Part shown: positions 45,233-54,094 of the stretch, one piece after another
How the letters are laid out: the number at the start of each line of letters is the position of its first letter
Position numbering within the stretch: position 1 is the first letter of the stretch
Assembly (NCBI GenBank): GCA_035491895.1
Contig: DATJJY010000091.1
Span: forward strand, 62,001 to 126,000
Length of the DNA: 64,000 nucleotides
From: DASTHG01 sp035491895
GTDB lineage: Bacteria; Gemmatimonadota; Gemmatimonadetes; Gemmatimonadales; GWC2-71-9
Direction of reading: 5' to 3'
Translations under genes and position numbers: made by a program
Notes under the pieces: model-generated
What the model saw: the letters and a program-made list of their open reading frames with translations, nothing else
The model's database searches: none
Told to the model about the DNA's origin: nothing

Positions 45233-46435
45233 GTGCTTGCGGTGCTCGCCACCGCGGAGCTGCTCGCCATGGCGCCCTGGTTCAGCGCCTCGGCAGTCGC
45301 GCCCGCCCTCGCCGCCCAGTGGGAGTTGAGCCCCGCGGGCACGGCGGGGCTCACGGTCTCGGTCCAGCTCGGCTTCGTCGCCGGTGCGCTCGTCTCCGCC
45401 ATCCTGACCCTGTCCGACATGTGGTCGGCGCGGCGGCTCGTGTCGGCGTCTGCGGTGGTGGCCGCACTCGCGACCGTCGGCGTCGCGCTCTCGCCCAGCG
45501 CGGCGGTCGGCATCACGTTCCGGTTCATCACGGGCGCCGCTCTCGCGTGCGTCTACCCGCCCGGGATGAAGATCGCCGCGGGGTGGTTCCGGGATGCGCG
45601 CGGCTGGGCGATCGGTGTGCTGGTGGGCGCGCTGACCCTGGGCTCGGCCGCACCGCACCTCGTGCGCTGGCTCGTCCCGGCAAGCCACTGGCGCGCCGTC
45701 CTTCTCGTCGCCGCGGCATCGGCGTTCATCGGCGCGATGCTCGTGCGTCTCGTCCCGAACGACGGACCGTACGCCGCGCCATCGCCGCCGTTCTCGTGGT
45801 CGGCGACGCCGCGCATCCTGCGCGACCGCGCGGTCTTGCTCGCGAACCTCGGCTACCTCGGTCACATGTGGGAGCTGTACGCGATGTGGACGTGGATGGC
45901 GGCGTTCGTGACGGCCAGCGAGACGGCGCGGTTCGCCGGCTTGCAGAGCAGCGCCGACGTCCGTACGCGCGCTGCGCTCATCACCTTCAGCGTGGTGGGC
46001 AGTGGAGCGGTCGGGTGCTGGCTCGGCGGGAAATACGCCGATCGCTTCGGACGCACGACCATCACCAGTCTCGCGATGGCGGTGTCGGCGCTGTGTTGTC
46101 TCGTTGCGGGGTGGTTCTTCGGCCGGCCGCTCACCGCGCTCGTTCCGCTGCTGATCGTGTGGGGGGTCTCGGTCGTCGCCGACTCGGCGCAGTTCTCGAC
46201 CGCCGTCAGCGAGCTGGCGCCGAAGGAATACGTCGGGACCGCTCTCACGCTGCAGACGAGCCTCGGCTTCCTCCTGACGACCGTGACGATCTGGCTGCTG
46301 TCGCACTTGGCGGACCGCGTTGGCTGGCGCTGGAGCATGGCGGCGCTCGCTCCAGGTCCGATTCTCGGTGTGACGGCGATGCTGGCGTTGCGACGGCGGC
46401 CGGAGGCTGCGCGGTTGGCAAATGGCCGCCGCTGA
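45233..46435 (+). CDS. major facilitator superfamily transporter
   Basis: The 400-residue protein has twelve probable helices and an MFS loop (AGWFRDARGWAIGVLVGALTL after helix 4, and GGKYADRFGRTTITSLAMAV between helices 8-9). The second half resembles nitrate/cyanate-type MFS members, but this is weak. The start is uncertain: GTG at 45233 is the first allowed codon, 11 bases after the nif3 stop, while the preceding codons (ITARG) also look translatable. Substrate unknown. Confidence 0.85.
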   Translation: MLAVLATAELLAMAPWFSASAVAPALAAQWELSPAGTAGLTVSVQLGFVAGALVSAILTLSDMWSARRLVSASAVVAALATVGVALSPSAAVGITFRFITGAALACVYPPGMKIAAGWFRDARGWAIGVLVGALTLGSAAPHLVRWLVPASHWRAVLLVAAASAFIGAMLVRLVPNDGPYAAPSPPFSWSATPRILRDRAVLLANLGYLGHMWELYAMWTWMAAFVTASETARFAGLQSSADVRTRAALITFSVVGSGAVGCWLGGKYADRFGRTTITSLAMAVSALCCLVAGWFFGRPLTALVPLLIVWGVSVVADSAQFSTAVSELAPKEYVGTALTLQTSLGFLLTTVTIWLLSHLADRVGWRWSMAALAPGPILGVTAMLALRRRPEAARLANGRR

Positions 46436-46444
46436 CGGCGATCA

Positions 46445-47581
46445 CTAAGGGACCGTCAGCAGCCCCACCATCCCGGGTCCGAATTCATCCACGACTCTCG
46501 TGACGCCGGCCGGCACGAACCATTCTCCACCATCGATCCGGATGCTGAAGCGATAAGTCCCGGGTGTCAGGGGCGCCGGCAGTGCCCATGCCGACGTCGC
46601 TCCCAGAGCGAGCTTCAGCGGCTGCCAATCGGTGAAATCTCCTTCGATCTCGACGCTGTGCGCCCCCGCGGCGTAAATCACGAAGCCCCCGTCGTCCTGC
46701 AGCTCGGCGCTGGCCGCGGGCGGATCGTCCGAGCTCGGAGCCGAGTGATGGATCACCGGTCGCGTGATGCCGGGTAGCGAAGTGCGGCTGCGGCCCGGCA
46801 GGGCGGTGAGGCGCAGCGACAGCGTCAGGTATCTCCCCGCGACGCTGCCTCTCGTGGGATCGGTCGGGTACCGACCGCCGGCAAGCACCAGAGCGATCCA
46901 CGGCCCCACCGCGAAACCGCCGCTCGCCTCGCCGTACACGCCGTGCCCGCCGCCGCGGCTCCACACCCGCGCGCCCAGCGAGCCATCGAAGGTGAAGCGG
47001 CCGTGGACGGTGCGCGCCGCCCCTTCGACGTCCGTGTAGGCGCTGTCGCCGACGCGGGTATAGGTCGCGTTGGCCAGCCACGTCGCCGTGAACAGCCGCG
47101 TCCACGCACCGGTCGAGAGCGCACCCACCGGTCGCTGCGCCTGGACGAACGATGTCGTACCGCTCGTTCCGCCGACCCAGGCGCCGGCGCGCCTGCCGTC
47201 GAAGTGCAGGCGCGCGGTCAGCAAGGCGTGCGAAAATCCGGTGAAGTCGCGGTATTGGCTCGCGCCGGCGAGGGCGGTCAGCTCAGCCGTCCACCGCCCC
47301 AGTGGCGCACTGAAGACCGATCCCGACATGTTCGCCTGCAGGCTGCGATTCCCGCTCGCGAACCGGAGATACGAGCCGTTGGCGAGGACCAACGTGCGTG
47401 GCGCGGCCCAGCGGAAGGAAGGAGATATGGCGGCGGCGGTGCTGGGGAGGAAACCGTCGTAATGCACGTTCGAAACGCCGAGATCGAAGTTCGCTTTGAT
47501 CTGGGCGACGAGCCTCGGTGTGGCGGCGGAGAAGCAGGCCACGATGGCCGTGACCGCCCACGCGGGGCGCCCGGGGTTCAC
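46445..47581 (-). CDS. outer-membrane beta-barrel protein with C-terminal glycogen-binding domain
   Basis: The 378-residue protein has a signal peptide (ending near RLVAQ), about 240 residues of amphipathic strands (a small beta-barrel) and a C-terminal domain (about 285-378) containing VEIEGDFTDWQPLKL and GTYRFSIRIDGGEW, the CBM48/AMPK-beta type glycogen-binding fold. The pairing of a barrel with this domain is unusual. It is the fourth gene after the ECF sigma factor on the minus strand. Confidence 0.78.
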   Translation of the reverse strand: MNPGRPAWAVTAIVACFSAATPRLVAQIKANFDLGVSNVHYDGFLPSTAAAISPSFRWAAPRTLVLANGSYLRFASGNRSLQANMSGSVFSAPLGRWTAELTALAGASQYRDFTGFSHALLTARLHFDGRRAGAWVGGTSGTTSFVQAQRPVGALSTGAWTRLFTATWLANATYTRVGDSAYTDVEGAARTVHGRFTFDGSLGARVWSRGGGHGVYGEASGGFAVGPWIALVLAGGRYPTDPTRGSVAGRYLTLSLRLTALPGRSRTSLPGITRPVIHHSAPSSDDPPAASAELQDDGGFVIYAAGAHSVEIEGDFTDWQPLKLALGATSAWALPAPLTPGTYRFSIRIDGGEWFVPAGVTRVVDEFGPGMVGLLTVP

Positions 47582-47599
47582 GGGCGGATCGTCACACGT

Positions 47600-48232
47600 T
47601 CACGGTTTGCGCGGGGTATTCGGGTTCGCAGCCGCATTGGTGACTTCGTGCAGCGTCGCGTCGACACGAACCGCTGCGGCCGCCGCCGGCGTCGCGCCCA
47701 GCGCGATGTCGCGCTCGACGGCGCGGCGGAAGTCCGCGATCTGGTCGTCGCGGGCGCGGGATGCGAGCGCCAGCACCGCCGCGGCGGCGGAGTCGGGCGG
47801 GACGCCGCCCGTTACGAGATCGGTGAGCGCGGCGAGTGCCACGGTGAGCGACTGCGTCCGTCGCTGACGCAACAGCGTCAGATCCTCCGGCCGGACCCCG
47901 GCGCGCAGGGCGCTGGCGCCCGCATCGAGCTCGGCTGGCGACGACTCCCGCCCGAGCGACGCCCTTGCGACGCCGAGCTCTCCAGCCAGCCGCCGGACGG
48001 CCGCGATGATGCGATCGGGCTCGGCGTGCTTGGCCGTGCCTTCGAGCGCGCGCTGTACCAGCGGCTCGACCGGCAGCCCGGCGGAGCGTGCCGAATCCAT
48101 CAGCGCGCCGACCGCGGCAAGGGTGGTGCTGTCGAGGCGATGCTCGAGACGCGGATCCTGGGCACTCGCGGCGCGCGCCGCCAGCAGCGCAACGACCAGC
48201 ACGAAACCCGACACACGGGGGATCGTCGTCAT
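47600..48232 (-). CDS. exported alpha-helical protein of unknown function
   Basis: The 210-residue protein starts with a clear signal peptide ending AARAASAQ and is otherwise alanine-, leucine- and arginine-rich helices without a recognised domain. It lies 2 bases after the anti-sigma-like gene and 18 bases before the barrel protein, so it belongs to the ECF operon. Nothing more can be said of its role. Confidence 0.75.
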   Translation of the reverse strand: MTTIPRVSGFVLVVALLAARAASAQDPRLEHRLDSTTLAAVGALMDSARSAGLPVEPLVQRALEGTAKHAEPDRIIAAVRRLAGELGVARASLGRESSPAELDAGASALRAGVRPEDLTLLRQRRTQSLTVALAALTDLVTGGVPPDSAAAAVLALASRARDDQIADFRRAVERDIALGATPAAAAAVRVDATLHEVTNAAANPNTPRKP

Positions 48233-48234
48233 GC

Positions 48235-48771
48235 CTAGCCTCCCACGGTGACGACGGAGCTTGGCGACCCGAAATCATCCTGTGCCCGCGGCGCCGACGG
48301 ATCGGCCAACCAGCGCGCCCCGTTGACGAGGAAGGCGTACCGGTGCCGGCCTGCCGCCAGCGGGATGGTGACGGTCCAGAGCCGTCCATCGCGCACCGCG
48401 CGCATCGGGGTAAGGCGCGCGTCCCAGTCGTTGAAGTCTCCGACCAGCGATACCGACTCGGCGCCCGGTGCCACGACCACGAATTGCACCGGCGTCACAT
48501 CCGAGGCCATGGACTCGCCGCGCGCTGGGGCACGGATCGGCAAGAACCACACGAGCAATGCAATGGCCGCCGCGAGGCCGAGGCCGGTGATGGGTGAGAT
48601 GACCACGGCGCGCGGGCGGCGCAGCCACTCCCAGGCGCCGGCGGCACGCGCCCCGAACCCCGGGGACGCAACGCGTGTCATCACCCGGGCGTCGAGCCGT
48701 GGGTCCATTTCGACCGGCTCGCGCAGCCGGTCGATCATTCGATTCAGGGTGTCGTCGTCGTGCTCAAACAC
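48235..48771 (-). CDS. anti-sigma-factor-like membrane protein with glycogen-binding domain
   Basis: The 178-residue protein has a cytoplasmic N-terminus of about 55 residues (helical, RLREPVEMDPRLDARVM), one membrane helix (about residues 60-80) and an outside CBM48/AMPK-beta domain with VSLVGDFNDWDARLTPM and GRHRYAFLVNGARW. Its gene overlaps the ECF sigma gene by 8 bases, the usual place of an anti-sigma factor. It lacks the zinc motif HxxxCxxC, so the sigma-binding part would be non-canonical. The outside domain may sense a glycan. Confidence 0.78.
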   Translation of the reverse strand: MFEHDDDTLNRMIDRLREPVEMDPRLDARVMTRVASPGFGARAAGAWEWLRRPRAVVISPITGLGLAAAIALLVWFLPIRAPARGESMASDVTPVQFVVVAPGAESVSLVGDFNDWDARLTPMRAVRDGRLWTVTIPLAAGRHRYAFLVNGARWLADPSAPRAQDDFGSPSSVVTVGG

Positions 48772-49339
48772 GTTCGACCTCGCTCAGCAGGGCGCGGAGC
48801 TGCTCCCGGGCGCGCAACACACGCATCTTGAGCGCCGACACCTTGGCTCCGGTGAGCTCCGCCATCGCTTCGTACTCCAGCTCCTCGACGTGCTTCAACA
48901 GGAATGCCTCTCGTAGCGCCGGTGCGAGTCGATCGAGCGCCCGCCGAATGGAGACATCCCAGTCCGGCGCCTCGGGCGGCTCGGCGGCCGCCGCGCGCGC
49001 CAGCGACGCGTCGTCCCGCACGAACATCCGCTGCCGGCGCGACGCGCGACGTCCCGCGGTGCGGCAGCGGTTGACGAGGATGCCGAACAACCAGGCGCCG
49101 AACTTCGCGTCGTCCCGGCAGCGCGCGATTGAGCGATAGGCCCGAACGAATGCATCCTGCAGCGCCTCCTCGGCATCGTCCCGGTCGCCGAGCATGTGGA
49201 CAGCGTAGCGGCCGAGGCGCGCGCGATAACGCGCCACCAGCACCGCATACGCGGCCTGGTCGCCGGCGCGCACTCGTCGCACGAACTCGGCGTCACCACT
49301 CACCGCCGGATATACCCAATCGGCACCACGCGGGGTCAC
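48764..49339 (-). CDS. ECF-type RNA polymerase sigma factor
   Basis: The 191-residue form shows sigma region 2 (AYAVLVARYRARLGRYAVHM, GDRDDAEEALQDAFVRAYRS) and region 4 (ALREAFLLKHVEELEYEAMA, then SALKMRVLRAREQL). The GTG at 49337-49339 gives this length; a GTG at 49301-49303 (179 residues) is also possible, and the frame is open further upstream into the promoter of the divergent lipoprotein gene. It heads the four-gene operon with two glycogen-binding-domain proteins, which are likely its regulator and target. Confidence 0.87.
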   Translation of the reverse strand: MTPRGADWVYPAVSGDAEFVRRVRAGDQAAYAVLVARYRARLGRYAVHMLGDRDDAEEALQDAFVRAYRSIARCRDDAKFGAWLFGILVNRCRTAGRRASRRQRMFVRDDASLARAAAAEPPEAPDWDVSIRRALDRLAPALREAFLLKHVEELEYEAMAELTGAKVSALKMRVLRAREQLRALLSEVERV

Positions 49340-49415
49340 ATTATCACCGGATGTGACGTGGGGCCCGAGAGTCGAGGTATCGGGCTTCGGACCCTGCGAC
49401 CTACTGGAGCGTCTC

Positions 49416-50852
49416 ATGAAGCGCTTGTTCGCCACTTTCCTCGTTCTGGCCGGAACCGCTGGCGTCGCTTGCTATCAGGACGATACACTGCATCCGCTGG
49501 CAATCTCCCCGACCAAGGTATTCATCACCGACGATCCATTCCCCTTCGATACTGTGGGGAGTGTCAATATCTACGTGACGAGAATCGAGGCGAGCACCAG
49601 TCTCGATACGACCAGCCAGGCTGGCAGCTTTGTGACGATCGCGACACCCAATAAGTCGTTCGACTTGCTCACTCTGCAGCAAGGAGCCACAGCGTTCGTT
49701 GGTCAAGGCACGATCGATGCCGGAAAGTACGCCGCGATTCGCATGACGATCGACGTGGACCGGTCGTCCATCAAGTACGCCGACGGGTCGAACGCCGTAG
49801 TCATCTGGCCCTACCCCCATGCCGGCGAGATCGCCTTATATGCTTTGGTCGAGCAACCGCTCGCGGTTTCCGCCACCGGCGGCGAGATCGTGATCGATTT
49901 CGACGTGGGTCGGAGCTTCCTCTACAACTTCACGGGCCACAACGATTTTGTGATGATTCCGACGCTCCGGGCGGTCAATAGCGCCACGACCGGCGCGATC
50001 GCCGGAACCGTGACGGGCCCGGACATCGAGGGGAATCCCACTCCGATCGAGAACGCCAACATCTCGGTCTTCGGCGGCGACCCGAGCCGCTTCTCGGGTA
50101 CTTGGTATCTCGTGGCCACTGGTCGGAGCGATTCCCAGGGCCACTACCAGGTCAGCTTCATCGACGCCGGGAGCTGGATCGTCCAGGCCGAGCAGCCCGA
50201 TCTGCCGGGTCTCGCGGCCGCCGTCGCGCCCAGCGTGCAGGTCTCCGCGGGGAACACCACGCACCTCGACATCTCGCTGCAGCGCGCAGCCCTGGGTTCG
50301 TTCATCAACATTACCGGACCGTCGTCGGTCGGGTTCGGTGGAACCGTTATGCTCGTCGCGGCAGTCGGCGATTCCAATGGCATTCCCGAAGCGAATCCGC
50401 AGGTCACGTGGACAAGCCGCAACACCGCGGTCGCGGCCGTGCTGCTGGACTCGAGCTTTGTCGCCGACTCGCTCTCCAAGGTGCAGATCCTCGGGACGGG
50501 TGTGGGCAGCACGTGGATCGTCGCTTCGAGCGGGGCGCTCAAAGACTCCGTGACGATCCAGGTCAGCAACACGCCGCCCTCCAATCCGGTCGCAAGCATC
50601 GACCTCACTCCGGCGAGCATGACCATCGCCAAGGGTGACAGCAACTACTTCACGGCCACGCTGCGTGATTCCGCTGGGAACGTTCTGACTACGCCACAGA
50701 TTTCCTGGTTCCTGACCGATTCGTCGGGCGTCGCGACGATCATCTGGGCGTCGGGCAATACTGCGTGGATCCACGCCAACATCTCCGGCTCGACACACCT
50801 ACGGGCCGCGAGCGAGAGCAAGTTCAAGGACGCGACGATCACAGTTCCGTGA
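49416..50852 (+). CDS. DUF4382-like lipoprotein with Ig-like (Big) domains
   Basis: The 478-residue protein begins with a lipoprotein signal (MKRLFATFLVLAGTAGVAC, lipobox GVAC at residue 19). An N-terminal domain (about 30-190) with VNIYVTRIEAS and IDAGKYAAIRMTID matches DUF4382, followed by a carboxypeptidase-like segment (about 193-295) and two bacterial Ig-like domains (about 305-390 and 395-478; SIDLTPASMTIAKGDSNYFT is typical of Big_2). Ser/Thr-rich. It is surface exposed; adhesion or polymer binding is a guess. GGAG precedes the ATG. Confidence 0.82.
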   Translation: MKRLFATFLVLAGTAGVACYQDDTLHPLAISPTKVFITDDPFPFDTVGSVNIYVTRIEASTSLDTTSQAGSFVTIATPNKSFDLLTLQQGATAFVGQGTIDAGKYAAIRMTIDVDRSSIKYADGSNAVVIWPYPHAGEIALYALVEQPLAVSATGGEIVIDFDVGRSFLYNFTGHNDFVMIPTLRAVNSATTGAIAGTVTGPDIEGNPTPIENANISVFGGDPSRFSGTWYLVATGRSDSQGHYQVSFIDAGSWIVQAEQPDLPGLAAAVAPSVQVSAGNTTHLDISLQRAALGSFINITGPSSVGFGGTVMLVAAVGDSNGIPEANPQVTWTSRNTAVAAVLLDSSFVADSLSKVQILGTGVGSTWIVASSGALKDSVTIQVSNTPPSNPVASIDLTPASMTIAKGDSNYFTATLRDSAGNVLTTPQISWFLTDSSGVATIIWASGNTAWIHANISGSTHLRAASESKFKDATITVP

Positions 50853-50863
50853 CCGCCTGAGCG

Positions 50864-50900
50864 ACGCCCTCCGAGGTAGTTTTCCCGCCTCGGAGGGCGT
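50864..50900 (+). terminator. 13-bp perfect hairpin between the lipoprotein and MBL-fold genes
   Basis: ACGCCCTCCGAGG (50864-50876) and its perfect complement (50888-50900) flank an 11-base loop. There is no T-run after it, though TTTT occurs in the loop. The right arm contains GGAGGG, the ribosome-binding site of the next gene, so it may also block translation. Confidence 0.65.
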
Positions 50901-50905
50901 TGCGC

Positions 50906-51868
50906 GTGCGGTATACCAATCCCTGGCCTGACGGCGCACTCACCGTGCGCTTCAAGGATTTTCTCCGTTGGCGCATCGATCGCTGGCGGAGCCCGCGGGC
51001 GCCCGATCCCGATCCGGCGTCGCTGCCTCGCGCCACGCCCCAATACTTCGTTCCACGCGCCGGCGCCGATCTCGTGACCATTACCTGGGTCGGCCACTCG
51101 ACCTTCCTGATTCAAATCGGCGGGCTGAACGTCCTCACCGACCCGATGTGGAGCGCTCACGCCTCGCCAATCCCTGGAGTCGGTCCCAAGCGCCTCGTCG
51201 ACGCGGCCGTTCGTTTCCAGGATCTGCCACAGATCGACGTCGTGCTGCAATCGCACGACCACTACGATCACCTCGACGACCGCACGGTGTGCCGGCTCGA
51301 AGCAACCAATCCTGGCGCGCGGTGGATCGTCCCGCGCGGGCTGCAGCCGTTCCTCAAGCACCGCGGGGTCCTCGAGGTCTCCGAGCTCGAGTGGTGGCAG
51401 GAGATCACGATCGACGGCGTGACACTCGGCTGCACACCAGCGCAGCATTTCAGCGGCCGCACACCGTGGGGACGCAATCGCACGTTGTGGTGCGGGTGGA
51501 GCCTCGCCGCGCCCGGTCGGCGGTTGTTCTTCGCCGGCGATACCGGCTTTCATCCCGACTTCGCGAAGATCGCCGAGCGCTTCGGGCCCTTCGATGTCGC
51601 GTTGCTCCCGATCGGCGCCTACGACCCACGCTGGTTCATGCGCCCGGTCCACATGGATCCGGAAGAAGCGGTCCAGGCGGCCCGCGACCTGGGCTCGCCG
51701 TGTTTCGTTCCGATGCACTGGGGGACATTCCTGCTCACCGACGAGCCGCTCGCAGAGCCGCCCGAGCGCGCCCGTGCGGCGTGGCGCGCAGCGGGACTGC
51801 CGGACGATCGCTTCTGGCAACTGGCGTTCGGAGAGACGCGGACGCTCGGTAACGGCGCGCATCCGTGA
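50906..51868 (+). CDS. MBL-fold metallo-hydrolase (NAPE-PLD/UlaG-like)
   Basis: The 320-residue protein has the metal motif SHDHYDHLD, the strand TWVGHSTFLIQIGG, FAGDTGFHPDF and a PMHWGTFLL segment, fitting the NAPE-PLD-like branch of the metallo-beta-lactamase fold. Human NAPE-PLD cuts N-acyl-phosphatidylethanolamine; bacterial members probably act on phosphodiesters. The GTG was preferred over a TTG two codons upstream because of GGAGG spacing. Its stop overlaps the metallophosphoesterase start by 4 bases. Confidence 0.88.
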   Translation: MRYTNPWPDGALTVRFKDFLRWRIDRWRSPRAPDPDPASLPRATPQYFVPRAGADLVTITWVGHSTFLIQIGGLNVLTDPMWSAHASPIPGVGPKRLVDAAVRFQDLPQIDVVLQSHDHYDHLDDRTVCRLEATNPGARWIVPRGLQPFLKHRGVLEVSELEWWQEITIDGVTLGCTPAQHFSGRTPWGRNRTLWCGWSLAAPGRRLFFAGDTGFHPDFAKIAERFGPFDVALLPIGAYDPRWFMRPVHMDPEEAVQAARDLGSPCFVPMHWGTFLLTDEPLAEPPERARAAWRAAGLPDDRFWQLAFGETRTLGNGAHP

Positions 51869-52755
51869 TTGGTCCCCTGTTCCATCCGCGCCGCCGCCCT
51901 CCGAGTGAAGTGGCGCGTCCACCGCGCTACGAGCTGGCGGTCAAGGTTCCGATCGGCTGGGTGCTCGAGCGTCTGGCCGCGCGACTCGCCCACTGGGAGC
52001 GCGCCGAGCTCATCACTCCTGAGATCGCCATCCCGATCCGGAATCTGCCAACGGAATTCGAGGGGTACCGCATCGCGCTCGTGACCGACCTGCATCATGG
52101 ACCTGTCGTCCCGTTGTGGTGGCTCGAGCGTGTCGCTGATCGCGTCGCGACCCTCGCGCCGGACCTCGTGGTGCTGGGCGGCGACTTCGTCAGCCACGCG
52201 AAGAGCGATCTCAATGGGCTGGGCCCCGTCCTGGCACGCTACACCGCGCCGGATGGACTATTCGCCGTGCTCGGCAATCACGATCACTGGGTAGGAGCGG
52301 ACGCCGTCGGCGACGTGATTCGCGGCACCGGTGCCGAGCTGGTGCACAATCGTCATCGGCTGATCCACCGCGGCGGCGCGGCGCTCGCGATCGCCGGGGT
52401 GGACGATTTTGCGCACGGCGCCGTGCGACCGCGCGATGCGCTGCGCGATGTACCGGAAAACATCCCCCGCGTACTGATCTCCCACAACCCCGATCTCATC
52501 GAATACTTGCCCGCAGACTTGCGGGTCGACCTCATGCTGTCGGGGCACACGCACAACGGCCAGGTGCACTGGCCGATCATCGGGCCGCTGACGGTGCCGT
52601 CGCAGTTCGGCCGGCGTTACATGCACGGCCTGCGGCGCGTGGGGGAGCGCTGGATCTATGTCTCGGCGGGCGTCGGATCGTCGGCGATGCCGCTCCGGTT
52701 GGGGAATCCGCCGGAGGTGCCGGTGATCCGTCTGATACAAGAATCCGGACGGTAG
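51865..52755 (+). CDS. metallophosphoesterase (YkuE-like)
   Basis: The 296-residue protein has the calcineurin-type motifs LVTDLHHG, LGGDFVS, GNHDHW, ISHNPDL and SGHTHNGQ in order, the pattern of YkuE and related membrane-associated phosphoesterases. The GTG start overlaps the previous stop (GTGA). It lacks an obvious membrane anchor; the first 50 residues are basic. Substrate unknown, perhaps a phospholipid given the neighbour. Confidence 0.9.
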   Translation: MIGPLFHPRRRPPSEVARPPRYELAVKVPIGWVLERLAARLAHWERAELITPEIAIPIRNLPTEFEGYRIALVTDLHHGPVVPLWWLERVADRVATLAPDLVVLGGDFVSHAKSDLNGLGPVLARYTAPDGLFAVLGNHDHWVGADAVGDVIRGTGAELVHNRHRLIHRGGAALAIAGVDDFAHGAVRPRDALRDVPENIPRVLISHNPDLIEYLPADLRVDLMLSGHTHNGQVHWPIIGPLTVPSQFGRRYMHGLRRVGERWIYVSAGVGSSAMPLRLGNPPEVPVIRLIQESGR

Positions 52756-52826
52756 GGAATGGTAGGGGTTGTGATTGCACTCCTACCGTCTCCTACCGTC
52801 CCCTACCGTCTCCTACCGTCTCCTAC
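52748..52826. repeat. decamer repeat with facing inverted copy, convergent intergenic
   Basis: TCCTACCGTC occurs at 52781, 52791 and 52811 and as CCCTACCGTC at 52801, with a partial fifth unit. Facing it, GACGGTAGGG at 52748-52757 is the inverted copy (9 of 10). It sits between two convergent genes, and the arms can pair to a hairpin, so it could serve as a bidirectional terminator of variable register. Confidence 0.8.
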
Positions 52827-53086
52827 AACGGCACTACAAACCGCACCGTCACCTGCTCCGCGGTCTGCGGTGACACGCTGTACGTGCTGTCCGCTCCCAA
52901 TACGCGCTTCACCCCCTGCGCTTCCGCTTCGGCGATCCCGGCCACATCCCGGAACGTGATCTCGAGCGCGCGACCATCGAGCACGCGAAAACTCATGGGG
53001 CGACCGAGCAGTCGATGGTGCGGGTCGATGCGGAGGAGTCCCTGGGCCAGCTGGCGCTGAATGTCGTCGATGCGGCTCGCGGTCAC
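52823..53086 (-). CDS. small hypothetical protein
   Basis: The 87-residue protein is not recognised. It has no signal peptide, one predicted N-terminal helix (DDIQRQLAQGLLRI) and alternating beta strands with DGRALEITFRDV. It begins at a GTG overlapping the queG stop by 4 bases, so it is translated with queG. The last bases lie in the decamer repeat. Confidence 0.65.
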   Translation of the reverse strand: MTASRIDDIQRQLAQGLLRIDPHHRLLGRPMSFRVLDGRALEITFRDVAGIAEAEAQGVKRVLGADSTYSVSPQTAEQVTVRFVVPL

Positions 53087-54024
53087 GGCCGTTTGTCTCG
53101 GCGGTTGTCGAGCACGGCCTGCGCGTTGCGCTGCATCCCCGCGGCCCCGGCCCGCTCGAACGCCGTGTCCCCGTAGCGGCCCTCAAACTGTGAAGCTTCG
53201 AGGCCCACGAGCTCGGCGAGATTCGGGTGTGCGATTTCAGGGCGAGGGGCGAATGCGGGATCGGACGTCGCGCGCGCGAAGCGCACGTTCCAGGGGCACA
53301 CGTCCTGGCAGATATCGCAGCCGAAGACCCATTCGCCGATCTGGTCGTGCTCCGTCGTCGTGAGGTCGCCGTTGTGCTCGATCGTGAGATACGAGATGCA
53401 ACGGCGCGCATCGAGCGTGTACGGAGCGGGAAACGCGGTCGTAGGGCAGGCGTCGAGGCAGGCGCTGCAGGTGCCACAGCGATCGGCTGCGAACGGTGCG
53501 TCGGGCTCGAGGTCGGCGTCGGTGAGCACCGTCCCGATGAACGTGAACGAGCCGATCGCCGGATCGATGAGCATCGTGTTCTTCCCGATCCATCCCAACC
53601 CCGCTTGCTGCGCCAGGTCGCGCTCTGGCACCGGTCCGGCATCCACGTACGTCCTGCTCCTGGCGCCGGGGACGAGCTCTCCGACCGCCGCGGCCAACTG
53701 CTCGAGCCGCGGACCGATGATGCGATGGTAGTCCGTAGACCAGGCGTACTGGGCCACTCGGGCCGAGCCAGTCTCGCGTCGGCTGACGGAGGAGTGGAAG
53801 TAGTTCGTCAGCGTCACGACCGCGGAGCGTGCCTCGGGCATTATCCGGCGGGGATCTTTTCGCTTCGCCGCTTGCCGGTGGAGATACGTCATCGTTCCGG
53901 CGTACCCCGCGTCGAGCCAGCGGTCGAGATCCGGCGCGTGCGGATTCGCTTCGAGCCGCGCGATGCCCACCGCGTCGAATCCGATCGCCAACGCCCTTCG
54001 CTTGACCTCGGCAGCTCGATTCAT
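53083..54024 (-). CDS. queG: epoxyqueuosine reductase QueG
   Basis: The 313-residue cobalamin-dependent enzyme makes queuosine in tRNA. Two ferredoxin-like cluster motifs, CGTCSACLDACPT and CDICQDVCPWN, and the N-terminal VGIARLEANPHAPDLDRWLD with GYAGTMTYL match the family. The C-terminal HEAT repeat of long QueG forms is absent; this is the short form. The ATG is preceded by a purine-rich leader. Confidence 0.94.
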   Translation of the reverse strand: MNRAAEVKRRALAIGFDAVGIARLEANPHAPDLDRWLDAGYAGTMTYLHRQAAKRKDPRRIMPEARSAVVTLTNYFHSSVSRRETGSARVAQYAWSTDYHRIIGPRLEQLAAAVGELVPGARSRTYVDAGPVPERDLAQQAGLGWIGKNTMLIDPAIGSFTFIGTVLTDADLEPDAPFAADRCGTCSACLDACPTTAFPAPYTLDARRCISYLTIEHNGDLTTTEHDQIGEWVFGCDICQDVCPWNVRFARATSDPAFAPRPEIAHPNLAELVGLEASQFEGRYGDTAFERAGAAGMQRNAQAVLDNRRDKRP

Positions 54025-54094
54025 TCGTCTCTTCTCTTGACTCCTTTTTCTTGAAGTCTTTCTTCTCGACCCTTCTTCTCGATGTCTCTCGCAA
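54025..54094 (-). other. polypurine (GA-rich) leader of queG
   Basis: On the coding (minus) strand the 70 bases between the upstream small gene and queG consist largely of A and G, with two copies of TCGAGAAGAA and an AGGAG about 20 bases before the ATG. It may be an extended ribosome-docking leader. I see no structure. Confidence 0.4.

Noticed and set aside
52781..52830. CRISPR array from the repeated decamers
   Set aside because: Units are adjacent with no spacers and are only 10 bases long.
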